From Ampullaceana balthica (lineage: Eukaryota > Mollusca > Gastropoda > Lymnaeidae): a DNA stretch of 64,000 nt. Location of the stretch: the NCBI GenBank assembly GCA_944989445.1, contig CALYLW010000989.1:1-64000 (forward strand). The letters run 5' to 3'. This document shows positions 24,257-35,763 of this stretch, piece after piece. Every line of letters starts with the position of its first letter. Position 1 is the first letter of the stretch. The notes under the pieces are model-generated. The model worked only from the letters and a program-made list of their open reading frames with translations, was not told where the DNA came from and did no database searches. The translations under genes and the position numbers were made by a program.

Positions 24257-24444
24257 CTGGTGACTCCATTGGTGACTCAATTGGTGACTCATTTGTTGAC
24301 TCCATTGGTGATTCGATTGGTGACACAATTGGTGACACAATTGGTGACTCAATTGGTGACTCCATTGGTGACTCAATTAGTGACTCCATTGGTGACTCAA
24401 TTGGTGACTCCATTGGTGACTCAACTGGTGACTCAATTGGTGAC
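24257..24444. repeat. 12-bp minisatellite, ~15 copies, starting in a target duplication
   Basis: The unit is ggtgactcaatt, often paired as ggtgactccatt/ggtgactcaatt. The first copy begins inside the right-hand target duplication of the adjacent MITE. Confidence 0.93.
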
Positions 24445-24537
24445 CCATGTTTGTGTGGACTGTGATGAATGAACAAATCGGACTTTACAAGTTTGGATAT
24501 AGCAAGTTTAGAGTGAACATTCTCTGTGTAAAGGAAT

Positions 24538-26241
24538 CTACCGTGATTTGTTGGTGTGTTGTACACGCCCCAATATCTACCGTGATTTGTTGGTGTGTTG
24601 TACACGCCCCAATATCTACCGTGATTTGTTGGTGTGTTGTACACGCCCCAATATCTACCGTGATTTGTTGGTGTGTTGTACACGCCCCAATATCTACCGT
24701 GATTTGTTGGTGTGTTGTACACGCTCCAATATCTACCGTGATTTGTCGGTGTGTTGTACACGCCCCAATATCTACCGTGATTTGTTGGTGTGTTGTACAC
24801 GCTCCAATATCTACCGTGATTTGTTGGTGTGTTGTACACGCTCCAATATCTACCGTGATTTGTTGGTGTGTACACGCCCCAATATCTACCGTGATTTGTT
24901 GGTGTGTACACGCCCCAATATCTACCGTGATTTGTTGGTGTGTACACGCCCCAATATCTACCGTGATTTGTTGGTGTGTACACGCCCCAATATCTACCGT
25001 GATTTGTTGGTGTGTTGTACACGCTCCAATATCTACCGTGATTTGTTGGTGTGTTGTACACGCTCCAATATCTACCGTGATTTGTTGGTGTGTTGTACAC
25101 GCTCCAATATCTACCGTGATTTGTTGGTGTGTTGTACACGCTCCAATATCTACCGTGATTTGTTGGTGTGTTGTACACGCTCCAATATCTACCGTGATTT
25201 GTTGGTGTGTTGTACACGCTCCAATATCTACCGTGATTTGTTGGTGTGTTGTACACGCTCCAATATCTACCGTGATTTGTTGGTGTGTTGTACACGCCCC
25301 AATATCTACCGTGATTTGTCGGTGTGTTGTACACGCCCCAATATCTACCGTGATTTGTCGGTGTGTTGTACACGCCCCAATATCTACCGTGATTTGTCGG
25401 TGTGTTGTACACGCCCCAATATCTACCGTGATTTGTTGGTGTGTTGTACACGCCCCAATATCTACCGTGATTTGTTGGTGTGTTGTACACGCCCCAATAT
25501 CTACCGTGATTTGTTGGTGTGTACACGCCCCAATATCTACCGTGATTTGTTGGTGTGTTGTACACGCCCCAATATCTACCGTGATTTGTCGGTGTGTACA
25601 CGCCCCAATATCTACCGTGATTTGTTGGTGTGTTGTACACGCCCCAATATCTACCGTGATTTGTTGGTGTGTTGTACACGCCCCAATATCTACCGTGATT
25701 TGTTGGTGTGTTGTACACGCCCCAATATCTACCGTGATTTGTCGGTGTGTACACGCCCCAATATCTACCGTGATTTGTCGGTGTGTACACGCCCCAATAT
25801 CTACCGTGATTTGTTGGTGTGTACACGCCCCAATATCTACCGTGATTTGTTGGTGTGTACACGCCCCAATATCTACCGTGATTTGTTGGTGTGTTGTACA
25901 CGCCCCAATATCTACCGTGATTTGTTGGTGTGTTGTACACGCCCCAATATCTACCGTGATTTGTTGGTGTGTTGTACACGCCCCAATATCTACCGTGATT
26001 TGTCGGTGTGTACACGCCCCAATATCTACCGTGATTTGTCGGTGTGTACACGCCCCAATATCTACCGTGATTTGTTGGTGTGTACACGCCCCAATATCTA
26101 CCGTGATTTGTTGGTGTGTACACGCCCCAATATCTACCGTGATTTGTCGGTGTGTACACGCCCCAATATCTACCGTGATTTGTCGGTGTGTACACGCCCC
26201 AATATCTACCGTGATTTGTTGGTGTGCACACGCCCCAATAA
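24538..26241. repeat. 39/36-bp minisatellite, 45 units in two length classes
   Basis: Core taccgtgatttgttggtgtg, then ttgtacacgccccaatatc (39 bp) or the same lacking ttg (36 bp). I count 28 long and 17 short units, matching the ~1704-bp span. Two further marker sites (gttggt/gtcggt; cgcccc/cgctcc) give a readable variant code. Near the right end the pattern long x3, short-gtc x2, short-gtt x2 occurs twice in succession (261 bp each). Both lengths are multiples of 3, so ~600-residue frames are open on both strands; none is a gene. Confidence 0.97.
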
Positions 26242-26352
26242 TTATAGAGACAGCCACGTAAAGACTGTGACACAACAGTAACAAGTACTAGGTGGGCCGC
26301 CCCTCTGGGTAATAGCCAGGGTTTACATCCCTTTTTTAGGATACATCCTTTC

Positions 26353-26900
26353 AGGGTCCATGTACCAGTTTGAGAACACGTCCATCTGAGGGTCCATGTA
26401 CCAGTTTGAGAACACGTCCATCTGAGGGTCCATGTACCAGTTTGAGATCACCTCCATCTGATGGTCCAAGTACTAGTTTGAGAACATTTCCATCTGAGGG
26501 TCCATGTACCAGTTTGAGAACACGTCCATCTGAGGGTCCATGTACCAGTTTGAGAACACGTCCATCTGAGGGTCCATGTACCAGTTTGAGAACACGTCCA
26601 TCTGAGGGTCCATGTACCAGTTTGAGATCACCTCCATCTGATGATCCAAGTACTAGTTTGAGAACATTTCCATCTGAGGGTCCATGTACCAGTTTGAGAA
26701 CACGTCCATCTGAGGGTCCATGTACCAGTTTGAGAACACGTCCATCTGAGGGTCCATGTACCAGTTTGAGAACACGTCCATCTGAGGGTCCATGTACCAG
26801 TTTGAGAACACGTCCATCTGAGGGTCCATGTACCAGTTTGAGAACACGTCCATCTGAGGGTCCATGTACCAGTTTGAGAACACGTCCATCTGAGGGTCCA
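26353..26900. repeat. 36-bp minisatellite, ~15 copies, with a 180-bp higher-order repeat
   Basis: Core gggtccatgtaccagtttga then gaacacgtccatctga. A divergent pair (gatcacctcc, then tactagtttgagaacatttc) occurs near 26441 and again near 26621, 180 bp or five units later. The ~280-residue minus frame is repeat-derived. Confidence 0.95.
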
Positions 26901-27420
26901 CATAGCAACACAAAGATGACGTGTAAGGTTGTTGTCAATTTGTTGTGTTGTGCGTAGCTGGCGTGGTGTGGCAGATGTCGTTTGGCGGGTGGTGTTTGGT
27001 GAGGCAAGTAATTAACCGAAAATCCGCCCCAGCAATGTGCCCCCGCCCCAGCAATGCGCCCCCGCCCCAGCAATGCCCCATCACCGGGTGTCCTACTGCT
27101 TACAAGTGAATCAGCCCCCAGGGGTGTTTGAAATAAAAACAAGGTCTGCTGGAGGAATGTGGAGAACAGATGTGAGAAACACCCCACCACCCCAACACGC
27201 AATCTTTACAATATTACCACCCCACCCCCATCCACATTTACACCCGAACTCACGCCAAATCACCCCCCCCCTTTCCACACCCCTCTTCAATAACCTTGAT
27301 TTGAACGTGGTCATATTAGCGCCATTGGAGTTCTGCTTGTTAATAATGATGAACAGGAGGGCTCGAGGCTAACACGAGCGTGAGTTTGGGGGGGGGGCAA
27401 GGTCAAACGGCAACAAGACA
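26901..27420. other. Unassigned region with a short C-rich triplet repeat
   Basis: ccccgccccagcaatg is repeated about three times at 27027-27075, followed by C-rich, A/C-rich sequence and a G run near 27389. No gene supported. Confidence 0.6.
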
Positions 27421-27678
27421 GAAACAGATTTGTAGACAAGAATGCAGGTTTGTAGACACGAGAGCAGGTTTGTAGACACGAGAGCAGGTTTGTAGACACG
27501 AGAGCAGGTTTGTAGATACGAGAGCAGGTTTGTAGACACGAGAGCAGGTTTGTAGACACGAGAGCAGGTTTGTAGACACGAGAGCAGGTTTGTAGATACG
27601 AGAGCAGGTTTGTAGACACGAGAGCAGGTTTGTAGACACGAGAGCAGGTTTGTAGACACGAGAACAGGTTTGTAGACG
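27421..27678. repeat. 20-bp minisatellite, ~13 copies
   Basis: Unit caggtttgtagacacgagag, with gatacg variants spaced five copies apart (near 27515 and 27595), hinting at a block duplication. Confidence 0.95.
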
Positions 27679-27748
27679 ATCGTATGTTTTTCACAGCCTA
27701 TCCCCCGCCAGCACACACACAACACAACACAACACACATACACCCCTC

Positions 27749-27985
27749 TCAATCCCACAGACGTCCGCCATGGTTGCTCTTTCTCTCATCCAAATATCCC
27801 AACAATGTTAACAACAGGTTGCCAACTTTGTAAGCGACATCGTCATGCAGATCGTTCAAAGTATCGTACTCATCCAAGTTTGAGGTTCTATTCGATTCCG
27901 ACGTCTTAGCTTCCCGTACGAATTCGATGAGAGGCCACGTGTGTAAGCCGATTACTGACGTCACAACTAATGACGTCATCTTCAT
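27749..27985 (-). CDS. Possible small protein or exon, unrecognised (78 codons)
   Basis: This is the only non-repetitive frame in the window with gene-like composition. From the ATG at 27985 it reads 78 codons with mixed, balanced residues: a hydrophobic start (SLVVTSVIGLHTWPL), an acidic centre (NLDEYDTLNDLHDD) and a Leu-rich segment (VGNLLLTLLGYLDERKSN). An in-frame TAA lies four codons upstream, so the frame cannot extend further without splicing. An AG inside (…gacgtcag before taatcgg) could act as an acceptor if this is an exon. I recognise no family. It could be an exon, a short secreted peptide precursor or chance. Confidence 0.3.
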   Translation of the reverse strand: MKMTSLVVTSVIGLHTWPLIEFVREAKTSESNRTSNLDEYDTLNDLHDDVAYKVGNLLLTLLGYLDERKSNHGGRLWD

Positions 27986-29200
27986 ATCCCAACGTTAAAC
28001 ACAGACCAGCGTCTGAAGTGACGCAAACGATGGAAACATCAAGTTTGGTTTAAGCGGAGTCGAGGTCGATATAAATTCCAGCACCACCCCCTGCACCCTA
28101 CCGCCCCTTATTCCCCCCTCCCCCATCCCACAGCTGCTACAGCGTGAGGAGGTAATGGCAACCCAAAGCTAATTTGACTTGTCCTCGGGCTAAAAGGCAG
28201 AAAATAGATGTTGATTCTAAGTTAATGAATAGGACCAGTTCGCGGAGCTGCATTTACTTAACTAATTAATGCGTGTATTGGATTTTTATCGCGCCTCACA
28301 TTTTCGACTTCCTGCGTGGCAAACACGACACAGACCCGAGGGGTGCCGGTACATGTGTTCAAATGGGGAGCGGTGCGTGGGGGTGGGGGTCGGAGAGAGG
28401 GCAACCCAGAAGACAGAGAGTTGATGAGATAAAACCCAGTCATGTTATCCAAGAAACACTGGTCTAGAATTGCAAGACTGTTCAGTTACCATCAACCTAA
28501 CATTCAGAGATCAAACGTTCACCGACACGAGTGCTATAATCAGTTATATTTAGGACTATCATGAGACCATCTCTCGCGCAGCCATCTTTTTAATTTTTTG
28601 AGAGTCCGTGTAACAAAATCTAAAATAATTAAAATTGAGGAGAATATCAAGTGCGCTAATTAAAACCAGGTTTCTTGCGTTGAATTAATCCGTCCCTGTC
28701 TGATTACCTTAATCATCAGATTACGACAATTGTTTCTTTTACCGTTTTCAAGAAACTCGAATTAACGAAATATACATGGACTTATCTTGAATCAATTTCA
28801 TTGTTGAATTGTATTTTGACTTGACTTTTTGGTAAAAGATTTGATTCGTTTTATATTGGTCGATAGCGTTTATTGAAAGTTGACCACATTTGTGTCCAGC
28901 GACCAGTTCTTCTATTGGTTAATTCTGATAGAGTCGGACTATAGCTGACGTCATCATTTGCGACGGACAAAAAGACTTACACTAAATAATGCAAAGTCGG
29001 CAAATTGAAATCTTGGCTTTGACTGTTGTCCAACGAGGCAACAATGGGCATTCTCCTGGGTACCATTGTGTCTGTGCCACGGGCACCATTGGGTATATGT
29101 CATGGGAGACATGAATATCAGTATTAAAATGATCTCAAATGTGAGCGGGTCAGGAATACTCTTATAAATATCTCAACTATGAAATCTTTAGACAAAAAAT
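27986..29200. other. Longest single-copy stretch, no gene identified
   Basis: Contains several tgacgtca-like sites near 27955-27980 just downstream of its left edge, C-rich then G-rich stretches near 28080-28400, and A/T-rich sequence afterwards. Frames of ~64 codons near 28258-28467 on both strands have no domain features. Confidence 0.5.
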
Positions 29201-29204
29201 ATTA

Positions 29205-29400
29205 CTAGCTGATTTACCCGTCTACCGTCGTGTGTAAAGAATAATTAAAAAATATTATGTCAACTCATTTCAAAGAATGTTCTGGAGTATTGAGATCGTG
29301 TTTATTTGACTTCAAGGATTTTATTAGAATTTAGTTTTAAGTGTAAAACATAATCAACCTCGCCTTTTTATTGCACAGCAAAAATCAAAATTAAATGGTC
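29205..29400 (-). mobile_element. Possible Helitron-like 3' terminus, reverse orientation
   Basis: On the minus strand the sequence ends gacgggtaaatcagctagt, close to the gacgggtaatacactagt end of Helitrons A and C. The preceding stem is not well formed and the far end is unknown, so this is tentative. Confidence 0.25.
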
Positions 29401-29514
29401 ATATTTCGTGGGCGGGGCATACATCAAGCAACAATGCAGACGTATCAGTGCAGAAATATGTAACAATATGTGCAGAAATATGTAACATTATGATGACTTG
29501 TGCGCGGTCAATAT

Positions 29515-29715
29515 TTTACTGTTTGTTCGTATAATGTTATAAACGACCGTGTTTTTGTGCATAATCATTCATAATTTTCTATATACGACTGTGTTGTGTT
29601 TATGTGTATAATATTACAAACGACTGTGTTGTTCATGTGTATAATGTTACATTATACGACTGTGTTGTGTTTATATGTAATGTTACATTACACGACTGTG
29701 TTGTGTATACAAATG
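29515..29715. repeat. Degenerate ~50-bp repeat, ~4 copies
   Basis: Repeating segments around acgactgtgttgtgtttat and ataatgttac with insertions and deletions; an old array. Confidence 0.7.
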
Positions 29716-29900
29716 TATTTGTAAAATTTTATACAGGGCCGTGGGATACGTTATCTCTTTAATATAGAGTAATTAGCTTGGCTGACAGTCACAGTGTTTC
29801 TGACCGGAAGCAATAAATGACCACTTCTTCTACACATAGTCACCAGACCGCCGACACATGTCGATGAAATCACATTCCAAGAGCGTTGATCATAGGCTAG

Positions 29901-30330
29901 GAGCAGTCATCTTAAGCCAGGAGCAGTCACCATATTCCTGGAGCAGTCACCATATTCCTGGAGCAGTCACCATATTCCAGGAGCAGTCACCATATTCCAG
30001 GAGCAGTCACCATATTCCAGGAGCAGTCACCATATTCCTGGAGCAGTCACCATATTCCAGGAGCAGTCACCATATTCCTGGAGCAGTCACCATATTCCTG
30101 GAGCAGTCACCATATTCCAGGAGCAGTCACCATATTCCAGGAGCAGTCACCATATTCCAGGAGCAGTCACCATATTCCAGGAGCAGTCACCATATTCCAG
30201 GAGCAGTCACCATATTCCAGGAGCAGTCACCATATTCCAGGAGCAGTCACCATATTCCAGGAGCAGTCACCATATTCCAGGAGCAGTCACCATATTCCAG
30301 GAGCAGTCACCATATTCCAGGAGCAGTCAT
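29901..30330. repeat. 20-bp minisatellite, ~21 copies
   Basis: Unit gagcagtcaccatattccag, with a cctg variant clustered in the left third. The right half is uniform. The 197-residue plus frame is repeat-derived. Confidence 0.95.
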
Positions 30331-30715
30331 GTTATTATATAACGCCAAGGAAAAAACAAAACAAATCGCAATCCAGTCAGACTGTCATTATTTTTTACTC
30401 GCCGTAAGCATGGGATCCAATGGGAGACCGAGCTCCGATGAGCAAGATTAGTCTAAAAAACTGTGAGTGTTGCAAAAAACTCGAGGTAACCAAATATTTT
30501 GATAAAACCTGGTCAAAAAATGAGTTGACGTATGTAACCTTTTTAAATGAGAAATAGACAGAAATAGATATGACACCGAGGTTCAATGAGAAATAGATAT
30601 GACACGAGATACAATTCTCAAACGCTGGAGATGAAATTAAAAATAAAACAATTAAAAAAAATAATTAAAAAATATAAAAAATAACTTACTGAGAATTAAA
30701 GTTCCTGAATTTACC
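30331..30715. other. Unassigned A/T-rich sequence
   Basis: Contains a short direct repeat, atgagaaatagatatgacac-like, near 30565 and 30588. Nothing else seen. Confidence 0.6.
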
Positions 30716-30825
30716 ATTTCTAGGGTACACTCGTAGTCAGGGGATCTGAAAATTTCTAGGTTACACTCGTAGTTCAGGGGATCTCACCATTTCTAGGGTA
30801 CACTCGTAGTTCAGGGGATCTCACC
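30716..30825. repeat. 36-37-bp tandem repeat, 3 copies
   Basis: Copies of atttctagggtacactcgta start at 30716, 30752 and 30789. Confidence 0.9.
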
Positions 30826-30956
30826 TTGATAAGAAGATATGTGTTGTTCCCCCGTATATTTACTGTATTTGGATTAAGACAAATAACATCTCTAAATGCT
30901 TTCTTTACACGAGATTTGAACATTTCTCGGCGGGTAGATAAAGTTCATTGTGTGAT

Positions 30957-31051
30957 ACGACAATTGTGACTAGACAGTCACCAACCGGAGCCTATGACAA
31001 TTGTGACGAGACAGTCACCAACCGGAGTCTATGACAATTGTGACGAGACAG
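30957..31051. repeat. ~37-bp tandem repeat, 2.5 copies
   Basis: gacaattgtgacgagacagt followed by caccaaccggagtctat. Confidence 0.9.
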
Positions 31052-31217
31052 TCACACAGGTCTTACAGGTCACAGCTACAGTGTGCTTGGACTCCAGTGC
31101 CCTAACACTCAAGCTCCTGGTACGAAGCCCCGATAACTATTGACAACCGTCAGGTTGCCCAGCCTACAACCTAGAAATTACCTATCATTACAACAACCCT
31201 CAGGTTGCCCAACGTTC

Positions 31218-31292
31218 AACCTATCAACTGCCGTAGCCGTAGCCGTAGCAGTAGCAGTAGCCGTAGCCGTAGCAGTAGCAGTAGCCGTAGCC
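31218..31292. repeat. GTAGCC/GTAGCA hexanucleotide microsatellite
   Basis: About 12 hexamers. Translates as an Ala-Val run in a 61-codon frame that has no other support. Confidence 0.9.
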
Positions 31293-31639
31293 CACTTCTT
31301 GTTGAGTGACATCAACCAAGAATGATGATAGTCCATGAAACAAGAGAAGCCCCGAGTGCTGAGTTTCTACCGCTGGCCTATGGATGTCCACCGTTATTTG
31401 ACCTGATGGTCAATAGTCTGAGAGGTGATCAGAGAACGCGTCACGTGATCTCGTGGTCAGGTAGCTCACAGACAGATTCATCGGGAGAGAGATTCAAGGG
31501 AGATGATTTTGTACGTCTGGATTAGGGCAAGGGAGATCATCATGTCAGTGAGTGACAGGGGCGGACAAGTCGCAGGATGGGAGGTTGAACACTAAAATTT
31601 GTGCAGGAATTACGCATTCTTGTTGTCAGATTTGTGCCA

Positions 31640-31800
31640 TACTTATTGTATAGCTATGACATACTTTTTGTTTAACTGTGGCAGGCTTATTGTATAACTA
31701 TGGCAGACTTATTGTAGAAATGTGGCAGACTTATTTTATAGCTATGGCAGACTTACTGTGTCACTGTGACAAATCAATTGTGTCACTATGAAAGACTTTT
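31640..31800. repeat. Degenerate ~26-bp repeat, ~6 copies
   Basis: Loose copies of cttattgtatagctatggca. The 340 bp before it (31293-31639) hold no feature I can support. Confidence 0.75.
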
Positions 31801-32024
31801 TCATGTCAAGGTCAAGTTGACATAGTTTTTATTAAGTTGTCTCACTACTGTTTGTTCATTACCTTCCTTGTTGTCATAAAAAACAGTGGATCCGCCCCTG
31901 CTTGTTTTAACCACTTTATATTTCTAAAAACAACAACATGGTTTGAAAAGAATTGGATACATATAGTTAAAATATTCATCGTATCAAGTGAAATCAAATC
32001 ACATGAGACCAAAATTAACCAGGG

Positions 32025-32179
32025 TTAATGAAGCAAAGTTGAGTTAAGACAGATTCAGTCTGTAAATATTTGTAAATATTTTTAGTTATGTCTCATATAT
32101 AAGGGATTCATAGTCAAAAACTTTGTTTTTACGGGTTTGTTTTATTAAATCCCTTATATTAACTTCACCGCCGTTTCTG

Positions 32180-32211
<32 letters not shown>

Positions 32212-33255
32212 GCTCTCTGTCTGTCTTGGGCGGGCAGAAAAACAAACGTAAAAAATGACCCACTTCCCGTGATGCCATCGAGCTGAAATTTGGCACATAG
32301 ACTCGTGTCACCTAACAATGCATCGTATCAAAATTTCAGATCGATCGAACGTACAGTTATTAAATTAATGCATTTTTAGTTTATCTATATAAACTATATG
32401 TAGTGGTCCCTATTGTTTACATTTTAAAGTAATGGGGGTGAGACTGCAATCAGGGTGAGACTGCAATCACTTGACTTCACTAAAGTCATCGGTGAACACA
32501 TCTCGTGTTTTAACCAGGTGGTTTACACCAGGAGTTGAGTTAATGCATTGACGCCACCCGTCCATGTCCACACCCCCTCCCCCCTTCCCCCAGTTTTAAA
32601 GCCAGGGGAGATAATTTCGGTTTTGGTCTGTAAAGGTTTGTCGCGTTTGAACATAATCAATACTTTTAGTTATGTCTCATATATAAGGGATTTATAGTCA
32701 AAAACTTTGTTTTTACGGGGCTGTTTGATTAAATCCCTTATATTAACTTCACCGCCGCCTCATGGGCGGGCGGAAAAACAAAAGTCAAAAATGACCCACT
32801 TCCCGTCAAGCCATCGAGCTGAAATTTGGCACACGGACCCGTGTCACCTAACAATGCATGGTATCAAAATTTCAGATCGATCACACGTACCGTAATTAAA
32901 TTAATGCATTTTTAGTTTATCTATATAAAACTATACGTAGAAGTCGCTATTGTTTACATTTTACTGGTCACTTGACTTCACGCCAGCCATCGGTGAACAC
33001 ATCTCGTGTTTTAACCAGGTGTACCGGCGTGCTTTTGTTTACATTTTACGTGTCACGTTGAGCTCGGTCCAGCGATCGGTAACCAGACCTTTCCCCTCTC
33101 CCACCCGCCCCCAGGGGTTATAAAGCAAAGGGAAGTTAAGACAGATTCAGTCTGTAAATGTTTGTCGCGTTTGAACATAATCAATACTTTTAGTTTTGCC
33201 TCATATATAAAGGATTTATAGTGAAAAACTTTGTTTTTACGGGTTTGTTTTATTT
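32025..33255 (+). mobile_element. R1-family copies, two diverged units plus ends
   Basis: Contains three ends of the ataagggatttatagtcaaa type and two aaatcccttatattaactt starts (near 32145 and 32730). The conserved aatgcat-gtatcaaaattt block appears twice. More diverged than the 1-3320 array and with a different interior around 32400-32640. It ends acgggtttgttttatt immediately before the SINE. Confidence 0.85.
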
Positions 33256-33267
33256 ACTTGGTTTTGA

Positions 33268-33530
33268 AACGGCTGGATAGCGAAGTCAGTAGTGCGTTCG
33301 CCTCACAAGCTGAGGGGCGTGGGATCGAGCCCACGCAAAGTCACAATATAAATGATACGCTAAGAAAGTCCTCCGCTGACCCCTGGAAGGGAATTGAGGC
33401 ACCCACCAGGTATAAACTCTAATGGAAACATTAGGGACCCCCTACGACCATCGGTCAACAAGTCCCGAGCAAACTCTAATGGAAACATTAGGGACCCCCA
33501 ACGACCATCGGTCATGGGACTTACTTTTTA
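33268..33530 (+). mobile_element. tRNA-derived SINE with duplicated core
   Basis: The head at 33271-33341 resembles a tRNA gene: a box-A-like tagcgaagtcagtagtgcg and a box-B-like gggatcgagccc. The body contains ctctaatggaaacattaggg twice (near 33416 and 33472), each followed by a gaccatcggtca-type segment. The copy at 3495-3700 has this core once. Boundaries are approximate. Confidence 0.75.
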
Positions 33531-33590
33531 CTTTTTAAATGAAACATAAATAAATAATAACTACATCTTACTTCATTTGAGATCAATAGT

Positions 33591-34434
33591 ATTGTGACGA
33601 CTGTTTTGTGACGACTGTTTTGTGACGACTTTTTTGTGACGACTGTTTTGTGACGACTGTTTTGTGACGATTGTTTTGTGACGATTGTTTTGTGACGATT
33701 GTTTTGTGACGACTGTTTTGTGACGACTGTTTTGTGACGACTGTTTTGTGACGACTTTTTTGTGACGACTGTTTTGTGACGACTGTTTTGTGACGATTGT
33801 TTTGTGACGACTGTTTTGTGACGATTGTTTTGTGACGACTGTTTTGTGACGATTGTTTTGTGACGACTGTTTTGTGACGACTGTTTTGTGACGACTGTTT
33901 TGTGACGATTGTTTTGTGACGACTGTTTTGTGACGATTGTTTTGTGACGATTGTTTTGTGACGACTGTTTTGTGACGACTGTTTTGTGACGATTGTTTTG
34001 TGACGACTGTTTTGTGACGACTGTTTTGTGACGACTGTTTTGTGACGATTGTTTTGTGACGACTGTTTTGTGACGACTGTTTTGTGACGATTGTTTTGTG
34101 ACGACTGTTTTGTGACGATTGTTTTGTGACGATTGTTTTGTGACGATTGTTTTGTAACGACTGTTTTGTGACGACTGTTTTGTGACGACTGTTTTGTGAC
34201 GACTGTTTTGTGACGATTGTTTTGTGACGACTGTTTTGTGACGATTGTTTTGTGACGACTGTTTTGTGACGATTGTTTTGTGACGACTGTTTTGTGACGA
34301 TTGTTTTGTGACGACTGTTTTGTGACGACTGTTTTGTGACGATTGTTTTGTGACGATTGTTTTGTGACGATTGTTTTGTGACGACTGTTTTGTGATGACT
34401 GTTTTGTGACGACTGTTTTGTGACGACTGTTTTG
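33591..34434. repeat. 14-bp minisatellite, ~60 copies
   Basis: Unit gttttgtgacgact, with gatt as a second common variant interspersed. The 324-residue minus frame (SSQNSRHKTVVTKQ repeat) arises because three units make 42 bp without stops. Confidence 0.95.
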
Positions 34435-34500
34435 AGGATTTATAATTATTATGAAATACTTTTGTGTGCATTATTCCATACATACAACCCGTCACTAAAT

Positions 34501-34815
34501 CATTAGCGGCGTATGCTACGCCGCGGGTCAGCTCAAATCCTATTTGTACATCGTTCCCTTTTCAAAAATAAGCATAAAACAATGACGTCATATAATATTT
34601 TTATAAAAATAAAAATAACAAAAATACAACCCCTATTATAAAATACTTTGTGCGCATTTCAGAAAGTTTAATATTTCGTATTTATCAAACAACGACAAGT
34701 TATTTGGGCTTTTGAAAAAGTTCGGCGCCGTAGGCGCCCTATTAAAAGTACATTTGTTCAAAATAAATAGATTTCAGCTGAAAACTTCAGTCATTTTTGA
34801 CGGGTAATGCACTAG
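34501..34815 (+). mobile_element. Helitron-like element D
   Basis: The right part (from ~34625) matches element A almost base for base, including ggcgccgtaggcgccc, tttcagctgaaaac and the end tgacgggtaatgc then CTAG at 34812-34815 followed by T. One stem base is changed (cagtca), weakening the hairpin. The left edge begins near a ggcgtatgctacgcc motif also seen at ~55746. Confidence 0.7.
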
Positions 34816-34974
34816 TTATTAATAAATTGGAAATATATATTGGAAATAAGTTTTTGCATTTTAATCCAATTTTAATCGATCAAATTAATTTTAATCGATT
34901 AAATTTTTTTAACGATTTATCGATTACTTTCGCTAATTTCCGCAATTTAAACCATTGTCAAACATGCGATCTGC

Positions 34975-35265
34975 ATGGTAGCACTACATGGTAGCACTGT
35001 ATGGTAGCACTACATGGCAGCATTGTATGGTAGCACTACATGGAAGCAATATATGGTAGCGTACTTCTTAGCATATTATTATTTGGTAGCATACGGGGTA
35101 GCCCTGCGTGGTAGCGCTACATGGTAGCACTAAATGGTAGCAGGAGCGAGTAGGGCTGTTCTGACGTGGTTGTTCCAATGATAGCACTAAATGGTAGCAA
35201 CAAGGTGCAGGCCTGTTCTGACGTGGTCCAATGGTAACACTACATGTAGCACTACACGTGTTGCG
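34975..35265. repeat. Degenerate ~14-bp repeat
   Basis: Many imperfect tggtagcactaca copies, diverging to the right, where acgtggt-type sequences intervene twice. A perfect NRF1-like palindrome (tgcgcatgcgcg) lies just after it near 35262-35273. Confidence 0.8.
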
Positions 35266-35570
35266 CATGCGCGGTTTTCAAACGTCTCCCCAACAACCCT
35301 TTCCTCTCTTCGGCGGATTAAGGGGGGGGGGCTGAACGGGGTAAAGCCTGGGGCCCCCGATGATTTAGGGACCCACAAGCGTAGTATATTTTATAACAAA
35401 TGTTTGCATGAATCCCTTAAAAAACATAAATTATAAAATCTTATCTATTAATCTGATCGCTATTCGGACCCGATAGTCTTAGTAATCGAACAACCTGATT
35501 TGATAAGCTCAATAAGAGAACATATTAAAGAACATTGTTTGTTTTTTTTTAAATTTACTATTTCCGTCAA

Positions 35571-35763
35571 GCTCTACTGGTCGTGTGGAAGTGTGTAGGC
35601 TTGTTTCAAGCTCTACTGGTCGTGTGGAAGTGTGTAGGCTTGTTTCAAGCTCTACTGGTCGTGTGGAAGTGTGTGGGCTTGTTTCAAGCTCTACTGGTCG
35701 TGTGGAAGTGTGTAGGCTTGTGTCAAGCTTTACTGGTCGTGTGGAAGTGTGTGGGCTTGTGGT
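35571..35763. repeat. 39-bp minisatellite, ~5 copies, derived from the tRNA-like part of element X
   Basis: Core actggtcgtgtggaagtgtg then taggcttgtttcaagctct. The same place in the other X copy holds a single segment, ccaggcctcgtggtagcgtg then ttggcctg, which aligns with the unit. Sequence on both sides also aligns between copies. Confidence 0.9.

Noticed and set aside
24213..26284. Several 570-690-residue frames on both strands
   Set aside because: All come from the 39/36-bp array, whose lengths are multiples of 3 and which lacks stops in these frames.
31322..31525. 67-codon plus frame of mixed composition
   Set aside because: Short, no domain, and no splice or homology support; chance level for 64 kb.
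33271..33341. Functional tRNA gene
   Set aside because: Box A and B similarity is present, but the stems do not pair well and a related copy with the same 3' body occurs elsewhere, so it is a SINE.
33521..34495. 324-residue minus frame, Ser/Gln/Lys-rich
   Set aside because: Generated by the 14-bp array; no unique domain at either end.
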